A stretch of 64,000 nt of DNA from Achromobacter sp. B7 (GTDB lineage: Bacteria > Pseudomonadota > Gammaproteobacteria > Burkholderiales > Burkholderiaceae_B): positions 5,022,001 through 5,086,000 of the forward strand of contig NZ_CP032084.1 of the NCBI RefSeq assembly GCF_003600685.1, read 5' to 3'. A program made the position numbers and the translations under genes. Below are positions 43,924-53,019 of this stretch, one piece after another (the first letter of the stretch is position 1; every line of letters begins with the position of its first letter). Under the pieces are notes generated by a model. The model was given only the letters and a program-made list of their open reading frames with translations. It did not search any database and was not told the DNA's origin.

Positions 43924-44847
43924 TCACTCCGGCATCCGCGGATAGGCATCGAAGGTGTCTTTCACCAATTCGCGCAGCCACACAATTGCCGGGTCCTGGT
44001 GAAAGCGCGGGTGCCAATGCTGGCGCAATGCGAAAGACGGCAACGGCATCGGCGGCTCCAATACCCGGACGGAGCCATAGCCGGCAAACACATTGCCCAG
44101 TTCCTGCGGCACGGTCGCGATCAGGTCGGGATGCTGGTCGATCAGCAACGGCACCACGACAAAGTGCGGGGTCGACAAAAAGATGTGCCGGGTGATGCCT
44201 TGCTCTTCAATGGCGCTGTCATAAGCTTCGGACGATCGCCCTGCCAGCGTCACGACGATTTGCGGCATGCGTTGAAACTGCTCCAACGTCATGACATCGC
44301 CCACCTCGGTGTTCTTGACGCTGACCAACGTGACGAACCGATGCATGAACAGCTGCTGCTGAAACAGGCCAGACGGCGCGGCGCGCAGCGAGCCCAGCAC
44401 CAGGTCCACTTCGCCCGAAGCAAGCAAGGGTTCTATCTGCGCGACCGGCACCTGTCGCGAGCGCAGCGTGCAGTGCGGCGCCAGCTTTCGCAGCCGCTTG
44501 ATCAGCGGCGGCAGGAACACCAATTCGCCCATGTCCGTCATGCATAGCGTGAACGCACGCCGCGCCACGGCAGGGTCGAACTGTGCTTGCGACAACACCT
44601 GCGAGCGAATGGTGGCCATCAGGTCCAGCATCGTGGGCGCCAGGCTCTCGGCCTTGGGCGTGGGCAGCATCCCCTGCCCTGTCTTGACGAATAGGGGGTC
44701 GTCAAAGAAGGCGCGCAGCCGATTCACCGCGTGACTCATTGCGCTTTGCGATAACCCCAGTTGCTCGGCTGCGCGTGTCACGCTGCGCTCGCGTAGCAGG
44801 CCGTCGAATACCGCCAGCAGATTCAGGTCCAACTTTTCGTTATGCAT
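43924..44847 (-). CDS. LysR-family regulator (NodD/LinR-like)
   Basis: 307 residues. The N-terminal helix-turn-helix is LDLNLLAVFDGLLRERSVTR followed by AAEQLGLSQSAMSHAVNRLR; an effector domain follows. It diverges from a solute-binding protein, Rieske oxygenase and reductase set and probably controls it. ATG 44847 is preferred; ATG 44856 nine bases upstream is possible. A palindrome (ATGCA-n5-TGCAT, 44842-44856) overlaps the start and may be an autoregulatory site. Confidence 0.9.
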   Translation of the reverse strand: MHNEKLDLNLLAVFDGLLRERSVTRAAEQLGLSQSAMSHAVNRLRAFFDDPLFVKTGQGMLPTPKAESLAPTMLDLMATIRSQVLSQAQFDPAVARRAFTLCMTDMGELVFLPPLIKRLRKLAPHCTLRSRQVPVAQIEPLLASGEVDLVLGSLRAAPSGLFQQQLFMHRFVTLVSVKNTEVGDVMTLEQFQRMPQIVVTLAGRSSEAYDSAIEEQGITRHIFLSTPHFVVVPLLIDQHPDLIATVPQELGNVFAGYGSVRVLEPPMPLPSFALRQHWHPRFHQDPAIVWLRELVKDTFDAYPRMPE

Positions 44848-44955
44848 GACGTGCATTCTCACTATTCGAGCAATGACATTGACGCATATTCCGCGCCTGC
44901 CTATCTTGATGTCAAGCGCCGCGCAGATCGGCGTTCCACACCAAGGAGACAAATC

Positions 44956-46113
44956 TTGATAACCCGCTTACGCCTCACAACCGGGGCGCTGCTTTCTTGC
45001 GCCTTGCTTTCCAGTGGCCCTGCCCTGGCCGACATCAACGTCGGGATAGTGCTGTCGCTGACCGGCCCCGCCGCATCGCTGGGTGGCCCCGCCAAAAACG
45101 CGGTCGACCTGTTGCCCCGCGATCTGGATGGCGAACCCATCCGCTACATCGTCCTGGACGATGCATCCGACACCACACAGGCCGCGCGTGCGTTCCGTCG
45201 GCTGGTCGACGAGCACAAGGTGGACGTCATTCTGGGCACGTCCGTTACGCCATCGACACTGGCGCTTGTGCCCATCGCGCAGGAAAAAGAAGTGCCGTTG
45301 CTGAGCCTGGCGGCCAGCGTGAAGATCGTGGAGCCGATGGACGCGCAGCGGCGCTGGGTATTCAAAGCGATCCAGAACGAAAACCTGATGGTCGCCGCCA
45401 CCCTAGCCCACATGAAGGCCAACGGCTTGAAGACGCTGGGCTACATCGGCTTTGCCGACGCCTATGGCGACAGTTGGCTGGCCGAGGCCCGCAAGCAGGC
45501 GGCGCCGGCCGGCATCGAGGTGGTCGCCAGCGAACGCTATGTAAAAACCGACACCAGTGTCACCGCGCAGACCTTGAAATTGATGGGCGCGCGACCTGAC
45601 GCGGTGCTGGTGGCGGCATCCGGCACGCCCGGTGCGTTGCCGCAAAAGTCCCTGCGCGAACGCGGCTACCAAGGCGCCATCTACCAGACTTACGGCATTG
45701 CCAACCGCGAATTCCTGCGCATCGCGGGCAAGGAGGCTGAAGGCGCCTTGTTCGCCGTCGGCCCGGTAGTGGTGGCAAGCCAGCTGGACCCGGCCAACCC
45801 GATACGAGCGGTTGCCATGGATCTGACCCAACGCTATGAAACCGCTTATGGCAAGGATTCCATGTCGGTTTTCGCGGCCAATGCGTGGGACGCCGGCCTG
45901 GTGTTGCAACCCGCGTTAAAGACCGCGCTGCGCAGCGCCAAACCTGGCACGGCTCAGTTCCGCATGGCGCTGCGCGACGCGTTGGAAAGCACGCGGGACG
46001 TGGTCACTTCGCAAGGCATAGCCACCATGTCGCCGAGCGATCACGTGGGTTACGACGCACGCGCCGCCGTCATGGTGCAGATCAAGAACGGCGCATGGCG
46101 CTACGTGCAATAG
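44956..46113 (+). CDS. ABC-transporter periplasmic binding protein (branched-chain amino acid type)
   Basis: 385 residues. A signal peptide (ITRLRLTTGALLSCALLSSG, ending near ALA) precedes a Peripla_BP_6 fold starting DINVGIVLSLTGPAASLGG. Such proteins bind amino acids, amides or aromatic acids. TTG 44956 is the start: AAGGAG lies seven bases upstream and the signal peptide begins there. No permease or ATPase genes accompany it, so it must use a transporter encoded elsewhere. Next to a demethylase pair, an aromatic acid ligand is plausible. Confidence 0.88.
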   Translation: MITRLRLTTGALLSCALLSSGPALADINVGIVLSLTGPAASLGGPAKNAVDLLPRDLDGEPIRYIVLDDASDTTQAARAFRRLVDEHKVDVILGTSVTPSTLALVPIAQEKEVPLLSLAASVKIVEPMDAQRRWVFKAIQNENLMVAATLAHMKANGLKTLGYIGFADAYGDSWLAEARKQAAPAGIEVVASERYVKTDTSVTAQTLKLMGARPDAVLVAASGTPGALPQKSLRERGYQGAIYQTYGIANREFLRIAGKEAEGALFAVGPVVVASQLDPANPIRAVAMDLTQRYETAYGKDSMSVFAANAWDAGLVLQPALKTALRSAKPGTAQFRMALRDALESTRDVVTSQGIATMSPSDHVGYDARAAVMVQIKNGAWRYVQ

Positions 46114-46122
46114 GAGATTGCG

Positions 46123-47190
46123 ATGTTCGTGAAAAATACCTGGTATGTGGCGGCGTGGGACAAGGAAGTCACGGCGGACGGCCTGTTCTCGCGCACGTTG
46201 ATCGGCGTGCCCGTGTTGATGTATCGCGACAGCACCGGCACGTTGGTGGCGCTGGAAGACCGCTGCTGCCACCGCGGCGCGCCGCTATCCATGGGGCGGC
46301 GCGAGGGAGACTGCGTGCGCTGCATGTATCACGGGTTGAAGTTCGACGCCTCGGGCGCCTGTGTCGAAGCCCCGGCCCAAGCGCGCATACCGCCACAAGC
46401 CCGCGTCAATACCTTTCCCGTCGTCGAGCGCAACCGATGGATATGGATCTGGATGGGCGACCCCGAGCGCGCGGACGCGACGCTTATTCCCGACACCCAA
46501 TGGCTGGATCACCCCGACTGGCGCAGCCTGGACGGCTACATCCACTACGACGTCAACTATCTGCTGATCGCCGATAACCTGCTGGACTTTTCGCATCTGC
46601 CCTTCGTGCATCCGACCACGTTGGGCGGCGGTGAAGACTACGCGGCGGTAGCGCCCAAGGTGGAACGCCTGCCGGACGGCGTGCGCATTACGCGTTGGAC
46701 GATGAACACCGAAGCGCCCCCGTTTGCGGCCAAGGTCAAGAACTGGCCCGGCCGGGTCGACCGTTGGAACATCTATAACTTCACCGTTCCCGGCATTCTC
46801 ATCATGGACTCGGGCATGGCGCCCACCGGAACGGGCGCACAGGAAGGCCAGCGGGTAGACGCCGCCGAGTTTCGCGGGTGCCAGGCGCTGACCCCGGAAA
46901 CGGCAACGTCCACGCACTATTTCTTCGCGCATCCGCATAACTTCGCCATCGACCGCCCGGAGGTCACGGCGTCCATCCACCAAAGCGTGGTCACCGCCTT
47001 TGACGAAGACCGCGAGATCATCACCGCGCAGCAGCGCTCGTTGTCCCTGGCGCCGGACTTCAAGATGGTGCCGTTGGCCATTGACGCGGCGCTGTCGCAA
47101 TTTCGCTGGGTGGTATCGCGGCGGGTGCAGGAAGAGCAACAGCTTGCCCCCACCGTGATTCCGATCGCGACCGCGCCGGAGGCCGCTTGA
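46123..47190 (+). CDS. Rieske non-heme iron oxygenase, VanA-like
   Basis: 355 residues. The Rieske centre is Cys48-x-His50 and Cys67-x2-His70 (RCCHRGAPL; CMYHG). The mononuclear iron site is NLLDFSHLPFVH near residues 150-165. Size and sequence match vanillate O-demethylase oxygenase-type enzymes that remove methyl groups from methoxy-aromatics. It begins nine bases after the binding protein gene and ends two bases before its reductase partner. The exact substrate is not known. Confidence 0.92.
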   Translation: MFVKNTWYVAAWDKEVTADGLFSRTLIGVPVLMYRDSTGTLVALEDRCCHRGAPLSMGRREGDCVRCMYHGLKFDASGACVEAPAQARIPPQARVNTFPVVERNRWIWIWMGDPERADATLIPDTQWLDHPDWRSLDGYIHYDVNYLLIADNLLDFSHLPFVHPTTLGGGEDYAAVAPKVERLPDGVRITRWTMNTEAPPFAAKVKNWPGRVDRWNIYNFTVPGILIMDSGMAPTGTGAQEGQRVDAAEFRGCQALTPETATSTHYFFAHPHNFAIDRPEVTASIHQSVVTAFDEDREIITAQQRSLSLAPDFKMVPLAIDAALSQFRWVVSRRVQEEQQLAPTVIPIATAPEAA

Positions 47191-47191
47191 C

Positions 47192-48157
47192 ATGCAGCCG
47201 CTGATTGTCTGCCGCATCACGCCCGAAGCGCAGGGCGTTGTCAGCCTGTTGCTGCGCGATAAAGACGGCGCCAATCTGCCCGCCTACGAGCCCGGCGCCC
47301 ATATCGACGTGGATCTGGGCAACGGGATGACGCGTCAATATTCCCTGTGCGGCGATCCGGCGCAATGCGACGAGTACCGCCTGGGGGTCGGGCTGGCCGT
47401 TGACTCCCGGGGCGGATCGCGCCGCATCCATGACACGCTACGCGAGGGCGACACCTTGCACGTGGGTGCGCCGCGCCAACTATTCGGTCTACATGCGCAG
47501 GCGACGTCGCACGTGTTTATCGCCGGCGGGATCGGCATCACCCCTTTCCTTGGCATGATCCTTGCCTGCGAGCGGCGCAAAGAGCCCTGGACCTTGCTTT
47601 ACTGCGCCCGCGGCCGGGCGCACGCCGCCTTCTTGCACGAGCTGGCCGAATACGGCGACCGGGTCACCCTGCACATGGACGACGAACGGGCCGCGCGCTG
47701 CGATGCGCCCTCCTATGTTGAAAAAGTCGCCCGGCCCGGGTCCCATGTGTATTGCTGTGGGCCATCCTCTTTGATGGATGCCGTGGGCCAGGCCTGCGTG
47801 CAGTTGGGAATTGCCCCGTCGAATTTCCACACCGAGCGATTCTCGGCATCGCCCACGCCCACGCCCGTGCCTGGCCCAGCGCAACCCGGCGCCGATGCCT
47901 TCACCGTGGTGCTGGCCAAATCCGGTGGCCGCTATGTGGTTCCCGCCGGCAAGTCACTGCTGGAAGTGCTGGAAGAAGCAGGCATCGCGTGGCCAAGCTC
48001 GTGCCGCGAAGGGCTGTGCGGCAGTTGCGAGGCGCCGGTGCTGTCCGGGGCTATCGATCATCGCGATTACGTCCTGAGCGATGCGCAACGTGCCGAGCAT
48101 CGCTGCATGATGGTCTGTGTGTCGCGGGCGGCCGGCACGGTCGAACTGGATATCTGA
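47192..48157 (+). CDS. VanB-like phthalate-dioxygenase-type reductase
   Basis: 321 residues. FMN motif TRQYSLCGDP, NAD motif GGIGITPFLGM, and a C-terminal plant-type 2Fe-2S domain with CREGLCGSCEAPVLSG and a distal Cys in CMMVCVS. It passes electrons from NADH to the adjacent Rieske oxygenase. The start codon lies one base after the oxygenase stop, so the two are translated together. Confidence 0.93.
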   Translation: MQPLIVCRITPEAQGVVSLLLRDKDGANLPAYEPGAHIDVDLGNGMTRQYSLCGDPAQCDEYRLGVGLAVDSRGGSRRIHDTLREGDTLHVGAPRQLFGLHAQATSHVFIAGGIGITPFLGMILACERRKEPWTLLYCARGRAHAAFLHELAEYGDRVTLHMDDERAARCDAPSYVEKVARPGSHVYCCGPSSLMDAVGQACVQLGIAPSNFHTERFSASPTPTPVPGPAQPGADAFTVVLAKSGGRYVVPAGKSLLEVLEEAGIAWPSSCREGLCGSCEAPVLSGAIDHRDYVLSDAQRAEHRCMMVCVSRAAGTVELDI

Positions 48158-48215
48158 CGGCGGCATCGACACAACCGAACCGTCGCAGGCCTCCCCGGCC
48201 GTGCCGCTTGCCCAT

Positions 48216-48232
48216 GCCATAACGCTTATGGC
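48216..48232. other. GCCATAA-cgc-TTATGGC inverted repeat
   Basis: A perfect 7-bp inverted repeat with a 3-base centre lies 59 bases after the reductase stop and just upstream of the shared 16-base element. It could be a weak transcript end or an operator half of the M24 gene promoter. No T-run follows on the plus strand. Confidence 0.4.
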
Positions 48233-48235
48233 GGC

Positions 48236-48251
48236 CTCAGCTTTATTCATT
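48236..48251. promoter_or_regulatory. Shared 16-bp element, copy 1 (M24 gene upstream region)
   Basis: ctcagctttattcatt lies 132 bases upstream of the M24 hydrolase start. The identical 16 bases occur at 50552-50567 between the second LysR gene and the GAF gene, in both cases with ATGG four bases upstream and an ATGCC/ATGGC-like segment downstream. It is probably a LysR-family binding site or shared promoter core. Confidence 0.6.
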
Positions 48252-48382
48252 GGGCGCTAATGCCGTCCCTGCCCATAATCGTCGACAAGTTCCATGGCGT
48301 TGCCTGCCTGGGCCCTGTTCGACGATGCACGGGCCGGCTTGGCGTGGGCAACGCATCAATCTTCTGCACAAGGACGCGCAAC

Positions 48383-49573
48383 ATGCCCAAACTGACCAAG
48401 GCTGTCTGGCAATACCGGCTGGACAAGATGACCGCGATGATGGACGACCTGGCGGTTGACGCCATCGTTTTCACGTCGGCGGATTTTTTTCAGTTCGCCA
48501 CCAACTTCCATACCGACGTTCTGCCCTGGGAACGCCCGATCTTTGCCGTGGTGCCGCGTAACGGCACACCGTTTTTGGTGATGAACGAGCTGTCCACGCA
48601 TCACATGCGCTTTTCGCAAGACCAGGGCAAGGTCTGGATCACCGATATCACTTACTACGCCGAGCACCCGCGCGTGACCAACCGGCTGGCGCTCATCACG
48701 CAATTGCCCGAGGTGCTGGCGGCGCGTCTGAAATCGGCCGGGCTGGCGCGTTCACGCATCGCCGTTGAGGGCGGCAGCCCGGTACTGGCGGCGGTCGGCC
48801 GGTTGCTTCCCGAGCTGGCGCTGCGCCCCGCCACGCCCGAATGCCGGTCGCTGCGCTGGCAAAAGCACGAAGAAGAACTGGCCGTCATGGCGGCGGCGGC
48901 GTCCATCTCGGACTGGATTCAGGACCGTTACCGCGAGAACATTCGCCCGGGCCGTCTGGTCCAAGAACTGGACTTCGCCATGGCATCGCTGTTCGTGCAG
49001 GAAGCGGCCGAACGCTTTCCCGGCGAGCAATTCGAGGTGATTCGCTGCTGGACGTTGAGCGGTCCGGCGTCCGCGTCCCCGCATGGTGACGGCGCGTCCT
49101 GCGGCGCGCGTATCAAGGAAGGCGACGTGCTGGTCAACATCGTCATCCCGCGTCTGAATGGCTTGACCATCGAAAACGAACGCACCTGGTTCTGCGGCAC
49201 GCCCTCTGCCGAACAGACCCGGCTGTGGTCGGCGGCCAAGGCGGCCAACGAGGCAGCCATCGACGCCGCGCGCACCGGCAACCCGGTCTGCATGATCGAC
49301 GCGGCCGCGCAAGCCGAAATCGAAAAAGCCGGCTACGCCGACTTCATCCGCCATCGCACGGGGCATGCGGTGGGCATCATCCATCATGAATATCCCGAAG
49401 ACATGGCGTTCTGCCAGCGCCCGCTGCTGGACAACGAGGTGTACTCGGCCGAACCCGGCATCTACGCCTATGGCATCGGCGGCTTCCGGCTGGATGACAC
49501 GGTGGTCGTGGGCGACACCCCGCGCGTCTTGACGCATACGCCCAAGACGCTGGAGTACGCCACCGTCAGGTAG
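48383..49573 (+). CDS. M24-family (creatinase/Xaa-Pro peptidase-like) hydrolase
   Basis: 396 residues with an N-terminal creatinase-like domain and a C-terminal pita-bread domain (HRTGHAVGIIHHEYPE, SAEPGIY). The usual five metal ligands are only partly present: the first Asp aligns with Asn252, the second with Glu264, and the last Glu with Asp in FRLDDTV. A metal-independent creatinase-like amidohydrolase is therefore as likely as an aminopeptidase. ATG 48383 follows AAGGA at eight bases. It ends in an 8-base overlap with the convergent LysR gene. Confidence 0.85.
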   Translation: MPKLTKAVWQYRLDKMTAMMDDLAVDAIVFTSADFFQFATNFHTDVLPWERPIFAVVPRNGTPFLVMNELSTHHMRFSQDQGKVWITDITYYAEHPRVTNRLALITQLPEVLAARLKSAGLARSRIAVEGGSPVLAAVGRLLPELALRPATPECRSLRWQKHEEELAVMAAAASISDWIQDRYRENIRPGRLVQELDFAMASLFVQEAAERFPGEQFEVIRCWTLSGPASASPHGDGASCGARIKEGDVLVNIVIPRLNGLTIENERTWFCGTPSAEQTRLWSAAKAANEAAIDAARTGNPVCMIDAAAQAEIEKAGYADFIRHRTGHAVGIIHHEYPEDMAFCQRPLLDNEVYSAEPGIYAYGIGGFRLDDTVVVGDTPRVLTHTPKTLEYATVR

Positions 49574-50531
49574 CGCTTGCGCCGCCGTTCCCCGTATCAA
49601 CCAGACTGCCGGCTTCTTCGCGCAAGGTATCGCGCAAGGCCGGCAGCACGATGCTGGGGGAATCCGCCGCCCACAACATGCCGATGGGGCCGAACTCCAA
49701 TCGCGACGGCACACGGATGATGCGGATCAGGTTCAGCTGTTCGTACATGTGCGCCACGGAACTTGCCAGGGTAGCGATGTAGTCCCGCCCTTGCAGCATG
49801 GACAGCAGCGCCACCAGCGAACTGGTCTCGACGGCCGGCCTGGGCGGCGGCATGCCCGCGTCCGCCACCGCCTGATCCAGCCGCATCCGTGACAAGGTGC
49901 CGGGTGGCGGCAAGACCCACGGGTACGCGCCGGTATCCTCCCACTGCGGCGCGTCCAGTTCCGCCAGCGGATGGCCGCGTCGTGCCACCACGCTGAAGGT
50001 GTCCGTCATCAGCCATTCCGTACACAGGCCCGAGCGGCTGGCGCGCACGTCCAACGGCCCGATGATCAAATCGATTTCGCGGCGTTCAACGCGTTCCATC
50101 AAGGGTTCCAGCAGGCCTTCCACCAATTCGATCTGCACCTTGGGAGACCGCTGGTGCAGCGCCGCGATGGCGCGCGGCAGGAGCACGGGCGCGGCGGACA
50201 GGATCGTGCCGATATGCAGATGCCCCGCCACGCCGCCTTTCACGGCCTCGATCTCTTCGCCCGTGCGCGCGGTATCGCCCAGCACGCGGCACGCATAGCG
50301 CCATAGCGCGCGCCCTGCTTCGGTCAATTCCAGCTTGCGGCCCCGCAAGAAGAGCGCCGTGCCGACCAGGTCTTCCATATCGCTGAGCCAATGCGACAAC
50401 GCAGGCTGGGTCATGTGCATGGCTTTGGCGGCGGCGGTGACGCTGCCCGCGCTTTCCAATGCCGCCAGCACCTGTAGGTGTCGAAGCTTCAGGCGGCGAG
50501 TCCAGGCAAGGTCGGTCGAGGCGGTTTCCAT
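49566..50531 (-). CDS. LysR-family regulator (GbpR/PcaQ-like)
   Basis: 321 residues. The helix-turn-helix region reads LKLRHLQVLAALESAGSVTA followed by AAKAMHMTQPALSHWLSDME, typical of GbpR/PcaQ-type LysR proteins. It overlaps the 3' end of the M24 gene and diverges from the GAF-Bug genes. Copies of one 16-base element upstream of both targets suggest it regulates both. ATG 50531 has no strong ribosome site. Confidence 0.9.
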   Translation of the reverse strand: METASTDLAWTRRLKLRHLQVLAALESAGSVTAAAKAMHMTQPALSHWLSDMEDLVGTALFLRGRKLELTEAGRALWRYACRVLGDTARTGEEIEAVKGGVAGHLHIGTILSAAPVLLPRAIAALHQRSPKVQIELVEGLLEPLMERVERREIDLIIGPLDVRASRSGLCTEWLMTDTFSVVARRGHPLAELDAPQWEDTGAYPWVLPPPGTLSRMRLDQAVADAGMPPPRPAVETSSLVALLSMLQGRDYIATLASSVAHMYEQLNLIRIIRVPSRLEFGPIGMLWAADSPSIVLPALRDTLREEAGSLVDTGNGGASAT

Positions 50532-50551
50532 GCGGAAATGGTAATGGATAT

Positions 50552-50567
50552 CTCAGCTTTATTCATT
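50552..50567. promoter_or_regulatory. Shared 16-bp element, copy 2 (LysR/GAF divergent region)
   Basis: ctcagctttattcatt starts 21 bases upstream of the LysR start codon and ends 59 bases before the GAF gene start. It is identical to 48236-48251. This divergent location is typical for LysR autoregulatory sites. Confidence 0.62.
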
Positions 50568-50625
50568 AGCTTGGTATGGCCTTTGGCGGCCAAAATGGCT
50601 TTCCACCACAGATGGAAACCAGGCC

Positions 50626-51162
50626 GTGACGATTTCTACAAACCTTACGCCGCAAGCGGGTGCGCTAAGCGCGATGGCGCGCGCACTGGCTGACGGCCCG
50701 CAGCCGCACACCGGGCTGCAAGGGCTGGCCACGGCCTTGGCGGCACGCATCGGTTATCGCTTGTTCACCGTCCTGGTCCTTGACCGGCAAGCGGGCTTGA
50801 GCCGCCGCTACTTCTCAAGCCGGCCGGACGCCTACCCGCCGGGCGGCGCCAAGCCGATACGCGAAGACAGCGATTTTTTCGCCCGCGTCGTGCAAGACGG
50901 CAAGGCCAGGATCTGCGCCGACCGCGCCGCCTGCGTAGCAGCGTTTCCGGACCATGAACTGATCCGGTCGCTGGGCTGCGAAAGCGCGGTCAACGTGCCC
51001 GTGCGCTGGAACGGCCAGACCATTGCATCGCTCAACCTTTTGCATGAGGCCGGCTGGTACCGAGCCGACATGCTGGCCGAGCTGGACTGGTATGGCGCGC
51101 TTGCCATTCCGGTCGTTCAGAACATCATTCAAACAGTACGACAACAAGGGGAACAACCATGA
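50626..51162 (+). CDS. GAF-domain-like protein
   Basis: 178 residues. One GAF-like fold: YRLFTVLVLDRQAGLSRRYF, then LGCESAVNVPVRWNGQTIASLNLL. No output domain is attached. The start is GTG 50626. The stop overlaps the ATG of the downstream Bug receptor (ATGA), implying a coupled pair. It may sense or bind the small molecule captured by the receptor; such stand-alone GAF partners of Bug proteins are poorly described. Confidence 0.8.
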   Translation: MTISTNLTPQAGALSAMARALADGPQPHTGLQGLATALAARIGYRLFTVLVLDRQAGLSRRYFSSRPDAYPPGGAKPIREDSDFFARVVQDGKARICADRAACVAAFPDHELIRSLGCESAVNVPVRWNGQTIASLNLLHEAGWYRADMLAELDWYGALAIPVVQNIIQTVRQQGEQP

Positions 51163-52127
51163 AACGCCTGTGCACTTACCTTGCCGCGCTGCTGCTGCCT
51201 TGCAGCATGGCGCAAGCCGCCTCCGCCGACGCCTACCCGGCCAAGGCCATCACCATCGTCTATCCCTATGCGCCGGGGTCGGCGTCGGACACGATGACCC
51301 GGCTGCTGGCCGAGTCCATGTCCAAGCGCCTGGGCCAGCCCATCATCGTGGACAGCAAGCCGGGCGCGGGCGGATCCATCGCCACCGAACACGTCGTGCG
51401 GGCGGCTCCGGACGGTTACACGCTGCTGCTGAGCGCCAGCGGAACCATCTCGGTCAACCCGCACATCTACAAGCTGCGGTACAGCACGCTGGACGACCTG
51501 GCGCATATTTCCATCGCCGTCGAAGTGCCGTTCGTCTTCGTGGTCAACAAGACGTTCCCGGCGCAGACCTATGCGGCCTTCAAGGCGCTGGATGGCTCCA
51601 AGCCGGGTGGCCTGACGTCGGCCAATGCGGGCCTGGGCACGCAGGCGCATCTGACGCAGGCGGCCTTCGCCAAGCTGGCGGGGCTGAACCTCAGCATCAT
51701 CGGCTACAAGGGCGCGGCCCCGGCCGTGAACGACATTCTGGGCGGGCACGTGGACTCCATGATGGACAACGCGGCGTCCCAGATTCCGTATGTCACCGCC
51801 GGCAAGACGACGGCGCTGTTCGTGACCAGCGACTATCGTTTCAGCGGCTACCCCCAGGTGCCGACCGCCAAGGAAGTGGGCGTGACAGGCTTGGTTCCGG
51901 CTGGGTGGTTTGGGCTGGCGGCGCCCAAGGGCACGCCCCCCGCCATCGTCGACAAGCTTCATGACGCGATGGCAGCCAGCCTGAAAGAGCCCGACATGCA
52001 GCGCAAGTTGCAGGAGCTGGGATGGGTCGTCGTCGGCAACACCCCGAGCGAGGCCCTGGCGCGCGCACGCAAGGACTACGACCTGCTCGGCCAGGTGGCC
52101 CGGGACATCTCGTTAAAGCCCAATTGA
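51159..52127 (+). CDS. Bug/TctC-family periplasmic solute-binding protein
   Basis: 322 residues with a signal peptide (MKRLCTYLAALLLPCSMAQA) and Bug motifs YPYAPGSASDTMTR, VDSKPGAGGSIATEH and IGYKGAAPAVNDILGG. It is an orphan receptor without adjacent TctAB membrane genes. It is translationally coupled to the GAF protein and probably regulated by the divergent LysR. The ligand is presumably a carboxylate or amide linked to the M24 hydrolase, by inference. Confidence 0.92.
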   Translation: MKRLCTYLAALLLPCSMAQAASADAYPAKAITIVYPYAPGSASDTMTRLLAESMSKRLGQPIIVDSKPGAGGSIATEHVVRAAPDGYTLLLSASGTISVNPHIYKLRYSTLDDLAHISIAVEVPFVFVVNKTFPAQTYAAFKALDGSKPGGLTSANAGLGTQAHLTQAAFAKLAGLNLSIIGYKGAAPAVNDILGGHVDSMMDNAASQIPYVTAGKTTALFVTSDYRFSGYPQVPTAKEVGVTGLVPAGWFGLAAPKGTPPAIVDKLHDAMAASLKEPDMQRKLQELGWVVVGNTPSEALARARKDYDLLGQVARDISLKPN

Positions 52128-52245
52128 CGCCCCGGCCCTTTTTCCTCACACGAAACACGCCGGTTTGTGGCAGGATGCGCGTGCATCCGCCTTTTGCGAG
52201 CCCGCCACGGGCTCGCGATGCCACCAACCACGGAGTGTCATTCGA

Positions 52246-52890
52246 ATGAAGTTCAAAGCCTTGGCCCTGGGTATCCTGCTGGTCGGCGCAAGCGCCGCAC
52301 AGGCGGCGACGGTAAAGGAAGTGTTCAACGGCGCCATGTTGGGCGCGAACCAGCGTTATCTGGAATCGGTTGCCGGCGTGCCTCGGGAATCCTTCGGCAA
52401 TGACCACGTCTTCGTCGTGCAACAGTGTCAGGTCAGGGCCACCATCGGCAACGGCAAGGTGACGGCGCTGCGCCTGGAGCTGGCGCCGGGCTGCGAGGCC
52501 GACTTGAAGAGCTTCATCGGCGAAGACGCGCCCAAGGCCGGCCAGCCCATCACCCCCGGCATGTTCGGCCGGGGCCTGCGCTACACCGCGGATTGCCTCT
52601 CGCAGTGCGGCAACGCGGCGGACCCGTCCGTCTACGCGCTGTGGACGGCGCCGCGTTCGTCGGGCGCCGTGGAAGTGCTGATGGAGACGGTGTTGGTCAG
52701 CGGCAAGGCAATGGACGCCGCCGACGCCTGGGAAGCCCAGATCAAGAAGGCCGCCGGCGAGGACTACGTGATGGACACCAAGTTCAATTGCGAAACGCGC
52801 TTTGACGACGCGGCCCAGGCCGCCTTCAAGGACGTGCCCGTCACCGCCATTACCGTCGGCTACGGTCTGCCCACGCAGCGTTGCCAGTAA
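52246..52890 (+). CDS. Secreted hypothetical protein with six cysteines
   Basis: 214 residues. A clear signal peptide (MKFKALALGILLVGASAAQA) is followed by a mature part with six Cys (QQCQV, PGCEAD, ADCLSQCG, FNCETR, QRCQ), suggesting disulfides in the periplasm. No family is recognised. ATG 52246 has GGAG ten bases upstream. It stands alone between the Bug gene and benE; an imperfect hairpin (ggcctg-attgaa-caggcc, 52916-52933) follows and could end its transcript. Confidence 0.75.
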   Translation: MKFKALALGILLVGASAAQAATVKEVFNGAMLGANQRYLESVAGVPRESFGNDHVFVVQQCQVRATIGNGKVTALRLELAPGCEADLKSFIGEDAPKAGQPITPGMFGRGLRYTADCLSQCGNAADPSVYALWTAPRSSGAVEVLMETVLVSGKAMDAADAWEAQIKKAAGEDYVMDTKFNCETRFDDAAQAAFKDVPVTAITVGYGLPTQRCQ

Positions 52891-53019
52891 GTGGTCTGGT
52901 GGTATTCAGGAATGTGGCCTGATTGAACAGGCCGCCACAGCCCTACACTTTTGCTTTCCGCGCCGGCCGGCCATCGTCAAGATGCCGGCCGCGTTTTCTT
53001 CAAAGTGTGGAGTGATGTC

